Positions 15,495-23,308 of a DNA stretch of 64,000 bases are shown one piece after another (the stretch's first letter is position 1; each line of letters opens with the position of its first letter). Under the pieces are notes generated by a model that did no database searches, was not told the origin of the DNA, and worked only from the letters and a program-made list of their open reading frames with translations. Both the position numbers and the translations under genes were made by a program. The DNA comes from Nonomuraea basaltis. GTDB taxonomy: Bacteria; Actinomycetota; Actinomycetes; Streptosporangiales; Streptosporangiaceae. The stretch is taken from NCBI RefSeq assembly GCF_005893125.1, contig NZ_VCJS01000033.1, forward strand, positions 20,884 to 84,883, written 5' to 3'.

Positions 15495-16826
15495 TCATTC
15501 GATCGTCCAGGTGACCGTGCGCTTGAGCGTTCCGCGCGTGTCGTACGACCTGGCCCAGCCGAGCTCCTCGAAGCGGCCGTTCTCCGAGGTGAACCAGTGG
15601 CCGTCGTTGTTGAAGTTGTAGCGGTCGTAGGCGTGGATGGTGACGTCCATCGTGGCCTGGTTGCCCTCGACCCTGACGTCGCCGCTGCCCCAGACAGAGT
15701 GCTTGCCGAGGGCGAACTCCCAGTTCTTCGTGTCGGTCCTGTCGATGTCCACCGGTTCGCCCGTCATCTGGAACTGCGGCTGTCCCGTCTCGCGGTAGAG
15801 GCGCTCGGCATTCGCCTGCGCGCGGCGGATCTCCGCGTCCACTCCTTCGCGGATCAGCTTGTCGTCCTTGTACGCCTGTTCGTAGTCGATGGCGTAGTCC
15901 TCGCCCGAGCCGCTCAGGTAATGCCGATACGTGTCCGCCGCCTCGTCGAAGCCGGGCGTGGCGTCCTCCGCGTCCTGGAAGGCCTGCCACTTGTACCAGT
16001 TCGCGCGGTCGGCGAGGATCGGGTCGGCGTCGGGGTCCAGCAGCCACGGGTTGTCGAAGGAGATCCCCGGGTCCTTGGCCGGGCCGAGGTCGTACTTGCC
16101 GTCTCGTGGGCCTTCCTTGGGGGACTTGGGCTGGGGGTCCAGGTTCCGTCCCGGCGGGTTCTGCGAGATCTGCCATCCGGTGGCGCCGGCGGTCGCCAGC
16201 ATGCCGGTCCGGGCCAGCGCGGCGCGCACGCCGCCCTTCTGGACAGCGGGGAACTTGGGCGCCTTGGCCCTGAGCAGGGAGCGCAGCCGGCGCTCGACGG
16301 CCCTGACGACCGCGTGGCCGAAGTAGCGCTCCAGCTTCTCGCGCAGGGTGGCGACGGCCTTTCTGGCGAACAGGCGCAGCACGCCGACCATGGCCCGTCC
16401 CTTGATCGCGGCGATTGCCCCCGAGACCACCGCTGCGGCCAGGGCCCATGCCAGGACGAGCAGGACGTAGGCGGCCAGGAAGATCAGGATGAGTTTGACG
16501 ATCTCCACGAACCTCGCGTAGACGTCCTGCCCATCGGCGAGGGCGCGCAGCGACGTGGACAGGCTCTGCAGGTGCCCTTCCTGCTTCTCGGGCTCGTGGT
16601 ACTCGGCCCACGACTCGTTGAGCGCGTCGATGTGCTCGCCGGCGTTGTTGGTGGAAGCGTGCGCGACGGCGCCGGACGCGCCCGGGCCCACCTCGGCGTC
16701 CAGGGTGTCGGCGTAGGCGCGCAGGGCGGACGACGACAGCCGGATGTCGTCCTCGTTCTCGCTCGGCCACTCCACGAGGAGCATGTCGAACGGCGCCTGA
16801 AGGTGCGCGGGGAGGGTGATCGCCAT
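15495..16826 (-). CDS. CpnT-N-like WXG100 membrane protein with a C-terminal polymorphic-toxin-like tail
   Basis: 443 residues from the ATG at 16826 (MAITLPAHLQ, the usual beginning of this family); an ATG nine codons upstream lies inside an inverted repeat and has no ribosome site. Residues 1-100 are a WXG-like helical domain (LNESWAEYHEP). Residues about 105-145 form one or two membrane helices (LILIFLAAYVLLVLAWAL). A basic linker and a Pro-rich stretch follow, then a variable domain ending in DRYNFN, LGWARSYDTRG and TVTWTIE, a tail pattern often seen in actinobacterial toxins. The C-terminal activity was not identified. It probably heads an operon with the nuclease-half gene. Confidence 0.65.
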   Translation of the reverse strand: MAITLPAHLQAPFDMLLVEWPSENEDDIRLSSSALRAYADTLDAEVGPGASGAVAHASTNNAGEHIDALNESWAEYHEPEKQEGHLQSLSTSLRALADGQDVYARFVEIVKLILIFLAAYVLLVLAWALAAAVVSGAIAAIKGRAMVGVLRLFARKAVATLREKLERYFGHAVVRAVERRLRSLLRAKAPKFPAVQKGGVRAALARTGMLATAGATGWQISQNPPGRNLDPQPKSPKEGPRDGKYDLGPAKDPGISFDNPWLLDPDADPILADRANWYKWQAFQDAEDATPGFDEAADTYRHYLSGSGEDYAIDYEQAYKDDKLIREGVDAEIRRAQANAERLYRETGQPQFQMTGEPVDIDRTDTKNWEFALGKHSVWGSGDVRVEGNQATMDVTIHAYDRYNFNNDGHWFTSENGRFEELGWARSYDTRGTLKRTVTWTIE

Positions 16827-16833
16827 CGGGTCA

Positions 16834-16990
16834 GTGGTCGAAGGGAGATTCATCGGTCACAGCGCCCATGAGTATCACGAATGGTGCGTATGGGCTGAAA
16901 GTTGGGCTCGGTTCACGACATTGGTGCGATCCTTTAACCACATTCGTGATAGTGATTATTGCCGTGAGTGATGAGTTCCTCTTCGACCAC
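16834..16990. repeat. 50-bp imperfect inverted repeat across a divergent WXG promoter region
   Basis: The arms at 16834-16883 and 16941-16990 are 37/50 identical without gaps when one is reverse-complemented; the outer 10 and inner 11 bases are perfect (GTGGTCGAAG and TATCACGAATG). The spacer is 57 bp. The right arm encodes the start of the WXG100-like gene (VSDEFLFDH). The left arm, on the other strand, encodes the relic VTDESPFDH followed by TGA, which ends four bases before the CpnT-like ATG. Confidence 0.75.
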
Positions 16991-17293
16991 TCGACCTTGA
17001 GCAGTGCGGGGCGGCACTTCATGGACTCCGCGGAAGCGTTCCAGCGCCACACCGACCAGCTGCTCACCTCCGTACGCGGCACGGGCACCACCGCGTGGGG
17101 CTCCACCGGCACGGGAGCGGTCATGGACGCGCTGGCCGAGCTTCTCGAACAGACCTGCGGGCACCTGGGCGGCAACATGAAGGAGTTCGGCTCGGCCATG
17201 CAGCGGATGGCCGACAACATCAAGCAGACCGAGCTCGACACCGTGGGCGTCATCAAACAGGCCGACCCAACGGGCGGCACGTCCCAGATCTGA
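16964..17293 (+). CDS. WXG100-family-like small protein
   Basis: 109 residues from a GTG at 16964. It is a helical hairpin: LSSAGRHFMDSAEAFQRHTD, a turn containing AWGSTGTG (the WxG-like corner), then ALAELLEQTCGHLGGNMKEF and AMQRMADNIKQTE. Length and layout fit ESX-secreted WXG100 proteins. A GATAGT box sits 10 bases before the start, suggesting a nearly leaderless message. It diverges from the CpnT-like gene across a 50-bp inverted repeat and is a likely secretion partner of the three larger WXG proteins on its left. Confidence 0.65.
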   Translation: MSDEFLFDHSTLSSAGRHFMDSAEAFQRHTDQLLTSVRGTGTTAWGSTGTGAVMDALAELLEQTCGHLGGNMKEFGSAMQRMADNIKQTELDTVGVIKQADPTGGTSQI

Positions 17294-17796
17294 TCGCTTC
17301 CACCAACAACGCCTGGGAGTGGGGTACGGCGGCTCTTGATACGCCACCAGGGCCGACGATGCCGGCGCGGCCCATCGGCAACCCGTACGGGCCAGCGCCT
17401 ACCGCGGAAGCAGTAGATTCGCAGCTCGTGCGGCGTCTGCGGCAGGGAGAAGTACCTCCGTCAGCAGGGTGACCGGCGGCGGGTTCAGCGGACATAGTTC
17501 TGGTTGCCAGTCGTGGGAAGAGGAGGAACACCCCATGTCCGTCCTATTTGTGCTTGCCGCGCCGATCTGTACGACGCCGGTGGAGTGCGCGGGCCAGGGT
17601 GTCGATACCTTCCTCGGGACCCCTGAAGAAAGCTCCGGCTCCTACCTCGGCCGGGGATCGTCAGCCGGTCACTAACCGCAACCATCAACTGTCCACTTGC
17701 TGGTCCGAGTGGCTCTCTAAGCCGACGATATTTTCCGGCTCCTGACCACCAACTGGCTCTCAAGCCGCCTAACATCCGGCTCTCGTTCTCGCTTAC
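17294..17796. other. Mostly non-coding stretch with degenerate sequence
   Basis: No convincing gene other than a 46-codon frame at 17535. The sequence TGGCTCTC(T)AAGCCG occurs twice (17710-17724 and 17754-17767), and CCGGCTC is repeated around them, suggesting remnants of a mobile or repeated element. The right border is an ATPase gene fragment. Confidence 0.5.
17535..17675 (+). CDS. Possible 46-residue peptide with a strong ribosome site
   Basis: ATG at 17535 is preceded by GAAGAGGAGG with eight bases spacing. The peptide begins SVLFVLAAPICTTPVECAGQ, hydrophobic and with two Cys, and ends in a Gly/Ser-rich tail. No family was recognised. The ribosome site is the main support, and it may be what is left of a longer gene. 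Confidence 0.3.
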   Translation: MSVLFVLAAPICTTPVECAGQGVDTFLGTPEESSGSYLGRGSSAGH

Positions 17797-18073
17797 CTAA
17801 TCATTCAGCCCTTCGCCGGGAGACGTGAAGGGAGCGCCGGCGTCGGCGTCGCGTTCGAACCAGACCTGCCGACGGGCCTGACCGCCTGGATAGGCATGCA
17901 ACCATTCGGTCTCGACTCGCTCGTCGGAGACCTCGAAGCCATAGACGTACCGGTCGCCGCCGAGAACGATGTCGACCTCGAAGAGAGAAGTGTCCGTGCG
18001 GGCGGAGGTCGTGACACACCGATTGCCTGTGTCCTCGCCGACAACCCGGCCGACGGGCCGTCCTGACCTGCCC
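17797..18073 (-). pseudogene. Internal fragment of an AAA-type ATP-binding protein
   Basis: The minus strand reads SLFEVDIVLGGDRYVYGFEV, then SDERVETEWLHAYPGG and RRQVWFERDAD before the stop at 17797. This matches the middle of AAA family ATPases of the abortive-infection/retron-associated kind (FEV...YGFEVDDERVLSEWLYAYP..RRQVWFER). The Walker A part upstream and the nucleotide-binding end are missing, and no start codon fits. It is a broken defence-type gene. Confidence 0.55.
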
Positions 18074-18168
18074 GTGGCGGCAGGCGCGTCAGCACCGCGC
18101 TAACCACGCGCTAGTGGCCGGCTCGACAATCATCGCAACCGTCACGGTGGGATACGAGGAGGCAAGAC

Positions 18169-18342
18169 GTGAGAGTGCTCATCGACAAGGTGCTGGCGCT
18201 GGTGATTCCGGAAGAGCGGGCGTCGGCGATCTGCGGGTATCAGTACAAGTGCATCGGGACCAGCTTGTACAAGAGGCTGTGCTGCTCGTCCTCCGGCGAC
18301 AACTGCGGGTCTTGGCAGCGGGTCGGCCCCTGCCCCCTTTGA
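18169..18342 (+). CDS. 57-residue six-cysteine peptide (C-C-CC-C-C framework), precursor-like
   Basis: GTG at 18169 has GAGGAGG seven bases upstream. The first 20 residues (VRVLIDKVLALVIPEERASA) look like a leader: amphipathic helix, acidic EER, small-residue end. The remaining 37 residues hold Cys22, Cys28, Cys38, Cys39, Cys46 and Cys55, with GYQYK, TSLYKRL, DN and GSWQR between them. Spacing is C-x5-C-x9-CC-x6-C-x8-C, the order seen in cystine-knot and O-superfamily-type toxins. No modifying enzyme or transporter gene is adjacent. It may be a disulfide-rich or ribosomally made modified peptide; secretion is unproven. A 17-bp hairpin follows. Confidence 0.65.
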   Translation: MRVLIDKVLALVIPEERASAICGYQYKCIGTSLYKRLCCSSSGDNCGSWQRVGPCPL

Positions 18343-18395
18343 GACCGAGCGGCCGTAGATCAGCCGGTGGTGAGCTCCGCGGCCGCCGAGTCGGC

Positions 18396-18433
18396 GGCGG
18401 ACGGGTTCGCCGCACTCGGCGAACCCGTCCGCC
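18396..18433. terminator. Perfect 17-bp stem-loop between convergent genes
   Basis: GGCGGACGGGTTCGCCG (18396-18412) pairs exactly with 18417-18433 around a CACT loop. It lies between the cysteine-rich peptide gene and the end of the rhamnosidase gene on the other strand, so it can stop transcription from both sides. No U-tract follows, which is common in high-GC actinomycetes. Confidence 0.75.
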
Positions 18434-18459
18434 TGCAACTCGCCTAGCTCGTGTCGCGC

Positions 18460-21387
18460 TCACGGGTCCGTTGCGCGCACCCGGACCTCCCGGTACGGCA
18501 TGATCCGGACCGGGCCGATGAGGCCGTACGGCTGGCGGGCCAGCCCGCCGTACACGGCCGGGTCCGCCACCCTGAGCCGGTTGCCGAGCGGGGTGGCCAC
18601 TTCGACCTGCAGGGTGTTGACTCCGCGGCGCACATGAGGCCCGAGGTCCACGATCGGGTTGAGCTGGTCCACCGGGTCCAGCTGGCGGCCGTTGAGGAGC
18701 ACCCGGCAGGTGTCGGTCATCTCTCCGAGCTCCAGGTACGCTCCGCCCTCCAGCCGGATCTCGGTGGTGTAGACGCCGATGCCCGACACGTCGGCCAACT
18801 CCGGAATGTCCGACCAGGGTGCGAGCCGATCGAGGACCAGCCGGTGCGCGGCCGTCCCCTCGGGCCGCCAGTCCTCGGCCTCCAGTCGCCACGACGACGG
18901 GACGACGGGCTCGGGCACCGGGCCGATCACGGAGGTCACCGTCCGGCCGTCGGACAGCGTGGTCGTGTACGTCCCTGCGCGGGAGGCGCGGACCACCACC
19001 GAGCCCCCGTCGAACCTCACCAGGTCGGCGTCCGTCGCGACCGCGTGCGGCGCATGCGCCCTCCCGGTCCCGAACAGGCCGGGCCGCCCGATGGCCACCA
19101 CCATCGACTCGCCCGGCCGCAGCCTCACTCGCAGCCGGATCCCGTCGCCGTCCGCTGCATAGAGGGCCGGCCGCTCGACCCGTCCCGTCCACGGGTCCAG
19201 CAGGTACGGCACCCCGTCCCTGGCCGTGCGGGCCAGCGTGACCTCGTGGTCGACCGGAGGGATCGGCGGCTTGGGGTTCTCCACGTGCTTGCCGTTGACC
19301 AGGTAGTAGTAGTCCACGTCCCCGGCCACCCGCCGGGCATGGAGCAGCGTGGACGCGGTGGCGTACCGCACGTCGGGTCGCACGCCGAGGGCGTCCAGCG
19401 CGGCGGGGATCTCGGCCTGGGCGGCGACCATGCGCACGGTCGGCCGGGCCAGCAGCTCGGCGATCAGGGCACGGAGGCGCTCGTTCTCGCCGTCCCGGGC
19501 GACGCCGGGCACCGAGGCGGCCCGCCAGTCGCCGAGCAGCACGATGGGCAGCCCCGCCCCGGCGTACTCCAGCAGCCGCCGCGCCACCTCAAGGGTCATC
19601 GTGCATTCGCCCGCGTAGAACTTGTCGCCCTCGACGAACAGCGCCTTGTACGCGGGCCCGGAAGGCGCCAGCCGTCCCCGCACGACCCGGGCGGCGGGCA
19701 GGTCGAGCAGCGGCCCGCTGATGAACTGGTGGGTCCAGCCGGTGGGCACGCCGCTCGCGGTGAACCAGCCGGCGCCGAGGCCGGTCTTGGTGTAGCCGGT
19801 CTGCCGCAGGACCGCCACGTCGGCACGCGGCGTGCCCTCCCGCAGGACCTGGTGGATTCTCGCGAAATATCCGGATATGTCGGTGATGTGCCGCCAGGTG
19901 GGCTGGCGCGGCCCCCAGGACTCGGCGTACCCGGCGGTCCCGTTGTACGGGGTGAAGGCGGCGAACCCGGGCCAGCCCGCACCGGGCGCGGTGGCGTACG
20001 AGAACCCGTGCAGCACGGTCTGGTTGAGCCCCGCCGCGTACGCGCCCCCCATGGTGCGCAGCAGTTTCTTCCAGGTGGTGGTGTACGCCCCGCCCTGGTA
20101 CGCCCCCGCCTCGCAGGACATGACCTCACGGCCCGCCAGGTCCCGGCCTCCGGCCAGGCAACGGTAGTCGTCGAGGTTCTTGAACCCCAGCGACTCACCC
20201 TCCGGCACGTCCAGGATCGCCGCGCCGGCGATCGCGTCGGTCCGCAGCCCGTACGGCTGCGCCCGCAGCTCCAGGCCGATCGAATGCGCCCAGTCGCGCA
20301 GCACCCCGAAATGGTGCTCGTTGAACAGCTCGGAGACCGTGTCCCAGTAGTCCTTGCGCGCGTGCCTGGTCAGCGCCGCGTCGTAGGCGAAGACCTGGTC
20401 CTCGTCCGCCAGCACGATCACCGGCAGGAAAGGCGCCAGCTCGTAGCCCCGACGCCTCTTGAACTCCGCCGGCAGCCCAGGCGTCCACGGCAGCGCGCCG
20501 GTCTCGATCTCGATGGAGTCCTCGAACAACGCCCCGCCCGCCCGCTTCAGCAGCCTGCGGACCGCGGGCGTGAGCAGCGTGGACTCCCAGTAGTCGATCA
20601 CCGCCTGGGTCCCGGCGCGGCTGAAGTGGTCCACCACGTACGCCTCCGGCACGGTGTGCGGCCCGGACTCGGGACGCTGGCCCGACCCTCGCTCCCAGTA
20701 GGAGATCAGCCGCCATTCGCCCTCGGCGGGCGCCGTCCAGGTGATGCTCGCACCGCTCACTCGCCCGGTCACGTCCACCACGGACGCCGGGTCGAGGCCG
20801 GTCTCGTCGCGGGTGGAGTTGGCGGGCTCGATCATGGCCGCCTGGACCAGCAGCAGCTTGCGGACGGGATGCCCGGCCACCGCGGGCGGCGGCACCTCGC
20901 CCGCGTACGTCGCGCCACCCGCCACCGTCACCGCGCCGTGGGCCAGCTCCTTGACGGCCGCCTCGCTGTCGGGGGTGATCGTGGGGACGGCCGCCGGCCA
21001 GGAGGGGCCGATGGTGAGGTCGACGCGGAGGCCGCGCCGGGCCGCCTGGTCGAGTGCGGCCTCGACGGCGGCGTTCCAGGCCGGCGTGCCCCACCCGTAC
21101 CGGGCCGGGTCGAGCACGGACTTGTCGCGGATGCTGTGGTGCACCGCAGCGATCTCCGCGCCGCCGAACCCGGCGTCGGCGAGCTGGTCGATCTCCCGCC
21201 GGATCTCGGCGGGATCGACGTGGGCGTCCGGCCACCACCAGCGCACCATCGGCCGGACCCGCCGGCCCGGCCGGGCGAACCAGGACGCGCTGGTCACGGC
21301 AGAGGCCGAGGAGGGGGAGAAGGAGACGGGGAGGGGGAGCGTGGCGGCACTCAGGACGAGGAATCCGCGGCGAGTGAGATCCTTCAC
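18460..21387 (-). CDS. Secreted GH106-like alpha-L-rhamnosidase family glycosidase
   Basis: 975 residues from the GTG at 21387. A Tat signal is present (LTRRGFLVLSAATLPLP). The mature protein starts PMVRWWWPDAHVDPAEI and GFGGAEIAAVHHS, the hallmark opening of GH106-type enzymes; further landmarks are FEDSIEIETGALPWTPG and a MSCEAGAYQGG segment. The last 150 residues form a beta-sandwich (LEAEDWRPEG, VLLNGRQLDPVDQLNP) like a carbohydrate-binding module. It should cleave terminal rhamnose from pectic side chains outside the cell. It is the last gene of the leftward operon, 109 bases after the GH141-like gene. Confidence 0.82.
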   Translation of the reverse strand: MKDLTRRGFLVLSAATLPLPVSFSPSSASAVTSASWFARPGRRVRPMVRWWWPDAHVDPAEIRREIDQLADAGFGGAEIAAVHHSIRDKSVLDPARYGWGTPAWNAAVEAALDQAARRGLRVDLTIGPSWPAAVPTITPDSEAAVKELAHGAVTVAGGATYAGEVPPPAVAGHPVRKLLLVQAAMIEPANSTRDETGLDPASVVDVTGRVSGASITWTAPAEGEWRLISYWERGSGQRPESGPHTVPEAYVVDHFSRAGTQAVIDYWESTLLTPAVRRLLKRAGGALFEDSIEIETGALPWTPGLPAEFKRRRGYELAPFLPVIVLADEDQVFAYDAALTRHARKDYWDTVSELFNEHHFGVLRDWAHSIGLELRAQPYGLRTDAIAGAAILDVPEGESLGFKNLDDYRCLAGGRDLAGREVMSCEAGAYQGGAYTTTWKKLLRTMGGAYAAGLNQTVLHGFSYATAPGAGWPGFAAFTPYNGTAGYAESWGPRQPTWRHITDISGYFARIHQVLREGTPRADVAVLRQTGYTKTGLGAGWFTASGVPTGWTHQFISGPLLDLPAARVVRGRLAPSGPAYKALFVEGDKFYAGECTMTLEVARRLLEYAGAGLPIVLLGDWRAASVPGVARDGENERLRALIAELLARPTVRMVAAQAEIPAALDALGVRPDVRYATASTLLHARRVAGDVDYYYLVNGKHVENPKPPIPPVDHEVTLARTARDGVPYLLDPWTGRVERPALYAADGDGIRLRVRLRPGESMVVAIGRPGLFGTGRAHAPHAVATDADLVRFDGGSVVVRASRAGTYTTTLSDGRTVTSVIGPVPEPVVPSSWRLEAEDWRPEGTAAHRLVLDRLAPWSDIPELADVSGIGVYTTEIRLEGGAYLELGEMTDTCRVLLNGRQLDPVDQLNPIVDLGPHVRRGVNTLQVEVATPLGNRLRVADPAVYGGLARQPYGLIGPVRIMPYREVRVRATDP

Positions 21388-21496
21388 GGGGCGCTCCAGG
21401 GGGTGAGGATGGCGTCGATCCGGCGGGGGTGACGGTGGTGCCGGTCGGTGGGGGCGCCGTCCGCTCGGGCCGGCACCCCCTGCTGTCCAGCGTCGC

Positions 21497-23308
21497 CTAG
21501 CTGGGGATCGGGTAGGGGAACGCGCTCGTCACGCCGATCTTGTCGTACTCCATCTTCGAGGCGTCGAAGCCGTCGGCCCAGTTGGCGTTCTTGACCTCGT
21601 TGCACTGGTAGCTCTGGTACTTGTCGTCGCTGACCTTGCCGACCTCGATGTTCTCGAACGAGAAGCCGCAGCCACCGGCGTCCATGTGCACGCCGCGGGT
21701 GCCGCTGTCCGGCATCGCCCCGCCCGGGTCGTTGATGACGTCGCCGATCACCATCTGCGAGACGTGGTTGTCGATCTCGTGCGGGTCGGTGTTGCTGACG
21801 CCGTAGGTGTAGAACGCGCCCATGTCGCCGCTGTCCAGCCCGGCCTCGTCGATGCGGATGTAGGAGAACCGGTTGTTGCGGGCGTAGTTGTCCTCGTCCT
21901 TGACCTCCGGCCGGACCTCCAGGCTGATGCCGTAGCGGGCGCTGTGCCGGACCGCGATGTGGCTGATCTCGTTGTTGCCGGTGCTCAGCAGCTCGATGCC
22001 GGACGCGTCGCCGGGGACCAGCTCGCCGACGTGGTAGATGTAGTTATTGCTGATCATGTGATGTCCGGAAATGTCCCCCTCGCCCGGGTAGCCGCCCTCG
22101 ACCTTGATGCCGTCCGCGCCGATGTTCTCCAGCAGGCTGTCCGAGACCTTGACCCGCTCGTTCGCGAACAACATGTAGACGCCCATGAAGCCGCTGTCCG
22201 ACAGGCGCAGCCTGGTCAGGTCGATGTCGCGGGAGTTCGTCACCGTGATCATGCCGAACCGGTTGCGCGGCATCTCGATCTGCCGGTCGTACACCGGGTA
22301 CTTGTGCTCGTAGCCCGAGTCGCCCTCGCTGATCCACCCGGCCCGGTACCAGTCGACGAAGTCGGAGTACTGCAGCGCCAGCCCGTCGAAGGCGAGGTTC
22401 TGCACCCGCCTGTCCGGCGAGCTCCCGGCCAGCGAGATGATCGTCTTCACGGTGGGGGCCATGACCTTGTCGATCGAGGTGCGCGGCCAGTAGTAGACCT
22501 CGCTGTTCGCGAAGTCGAAGTAGTACTCGCCCGGCTGATCGAGGAAGCGCAGCGTGTTCTGCAGGAAGTAGCGCGAGCCGCTGCGGCTGTTGACGAACGA
22601 GTAGCGGGCCCAGTGGTTGAGGGTGAAGAAGTTCTTGCGGAAGTCGGCGCCGCCCAGCGGGACGGTGTCGGTGAACCAGCTCCACGAGCCGCCCGACCAG
22701 ACCACGATCTGGCTGTTCTTGTCGAAGTCGGCGTCCCACTCCTTCGGCACGTCCTCCGGCTTGAAGTACAGCCACTGGCGCACCGCCTCCTTCTCCGGTT
22801 CGCCCAGCACCGAGAACAGGTAGGGGGACCACAGGTCGTCGCTGGTCCGGTTCGGGTGGCGGGCGGTCGTGGCGCGCTTGCCGTCCTCGAAGAGCGTGTA
22901 GAAGTTCCGGTCGATCTTGGTCTTGTAGATCTTGTCGTTGTGCTTCTGCCAGCCGGTCAGCGGCTTGGCGCCGAGCAGGCGGGCCTTGCCGGGGCCGTCG
23001 GCGCTGCGGTAGATGATCTTGTGGCCGTTCTCGCCGGAGTCGGCCTCGGTGAACTCGATGGTCTTGTCCACGACGTAGTCGCCGGCCTTGACGTTGACCA
23101 CCAAGTCGCAGCGCTGCTGCCGCTTCTTGGCCCGCAGCTGGTCGCGGGCCTGCTCGATGGACTTCCACGGGCGCTGGGAGCTGCCGTCACCGCGGTCGCT
23201 GCCCGCGGGGGAGACGTAGTAGTCGCACGAGCCGCCGCCCGTCGCCGGGGCCGGGGTCGTGACGCCTCCCAGGAGTAAGACGAGGGCGCCCAAGGACCTG
23301 AGGATCAC
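21497..23308 (-). CDS. Secreted right-handed beta-helix glycosidase, GH141-like
   Basis: 603 residues. A Sec signal (LRSLGALVLLLGGVTTPAPA) is followed by CDYYVSPAGSDRGDGSSQRP, the common opening of parallel beta-helix glycan enzymes (DxYVSPxGxDxxxG). Later turns have Asn/Asp-rich rungs (ENIGADGIKVEGGYPGEG, HMISNNYIYHVGE). The order of domains and an inserted beta region at 110-250 resemble GH141, whose members act on rhamnogalacturonan-II fucose or on xylan. The GTG start overlaps the RraA stop (GTGA). Exact specificity is unknown. Confidence 0.75.
   Translation of the reverse strand: MILRSLGALVLLLGGVTTPAPATGGGSCDYYVSPAGSDRGDGSSQRPWKSIEQARDQLRAKKRQQRCDLVVNVKAGDYVVDKTIEFTEADSGENGHKIIYRSADGPGKARLLGAKPLTGWQKHNDKIYKTKIDRNFYTLFEDGKRATTARHPNRTSDDLWSPYLFSVLGEPEKEAVRQWLYFKPEDVPKEWDADFDKNSQIVVWSGGSWSWFTDTVPLGGADFRKNFFTLNHWARYSFVNSRSGSRYFLQNTLRFLDQPGEYYFDFANSEVYYWPRTSIDKVMAPTVKTIISLAGSSPDRRVQNLAFDGLALQYSDFVDWYRAGWISEGDSGYEHKYPVYDRQIEMPRNRFGMITVTNSRDIDLTRLRLSDSGFMGVYMLFANERVKVSDSLLENIGADGIKVEGGYPGEGDISGHHMISNNYIYHVGELVPGDASGIELLSTGNNEISHIAVRHSARYGISLEVRPEVKDEDNYARNNRFSYIRIDEAGLDSGDMGAFYTYGVSNTDPHEIDNHVSQMVIGDVINDPGGAMPDSGTRGVHMDAGGCGFSFENIEVGKVSDDKYQSYQCNEVKNANWADGFDASKMEYDKIGVTSAFPYPIPS

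Noticed and set aside
16826..16853. Start of the CpnT-like gene at the ATG at 16853
   Set aside because: This ATG lies within the inverted-repeat arm and adds nine residues foreign to the family; MAITLP at 16826 is the usual family start.
17485..17775. Minus-strand frame of 96 codons across the 17.5-17.8 kb region
   Set aside because: Low-complexity Arg/Ser/Pro composition, no ribosome site and no family likeness; the plus-strand 46-codon frame has better start signals though it is also uncertain.
18369..18447. Short plus-strand frame ending in GFAALGEPVRLQLA that looks like an ArsR start
   Set aside because: It is only about 26 codons, has no ribosome site and coincides with the perfect 17-bp hairpin; the likeness is probably chance.
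18451..21432. 993-codon open frame on the plus strand antisense to the GH106-like gene
   Set aside because: It is very rich in Arg, Gly, His and Pro with no domains, the usual shadow of a GC-rich gene in the opposite frame; the minus strand has a Tat signal and family motifs.
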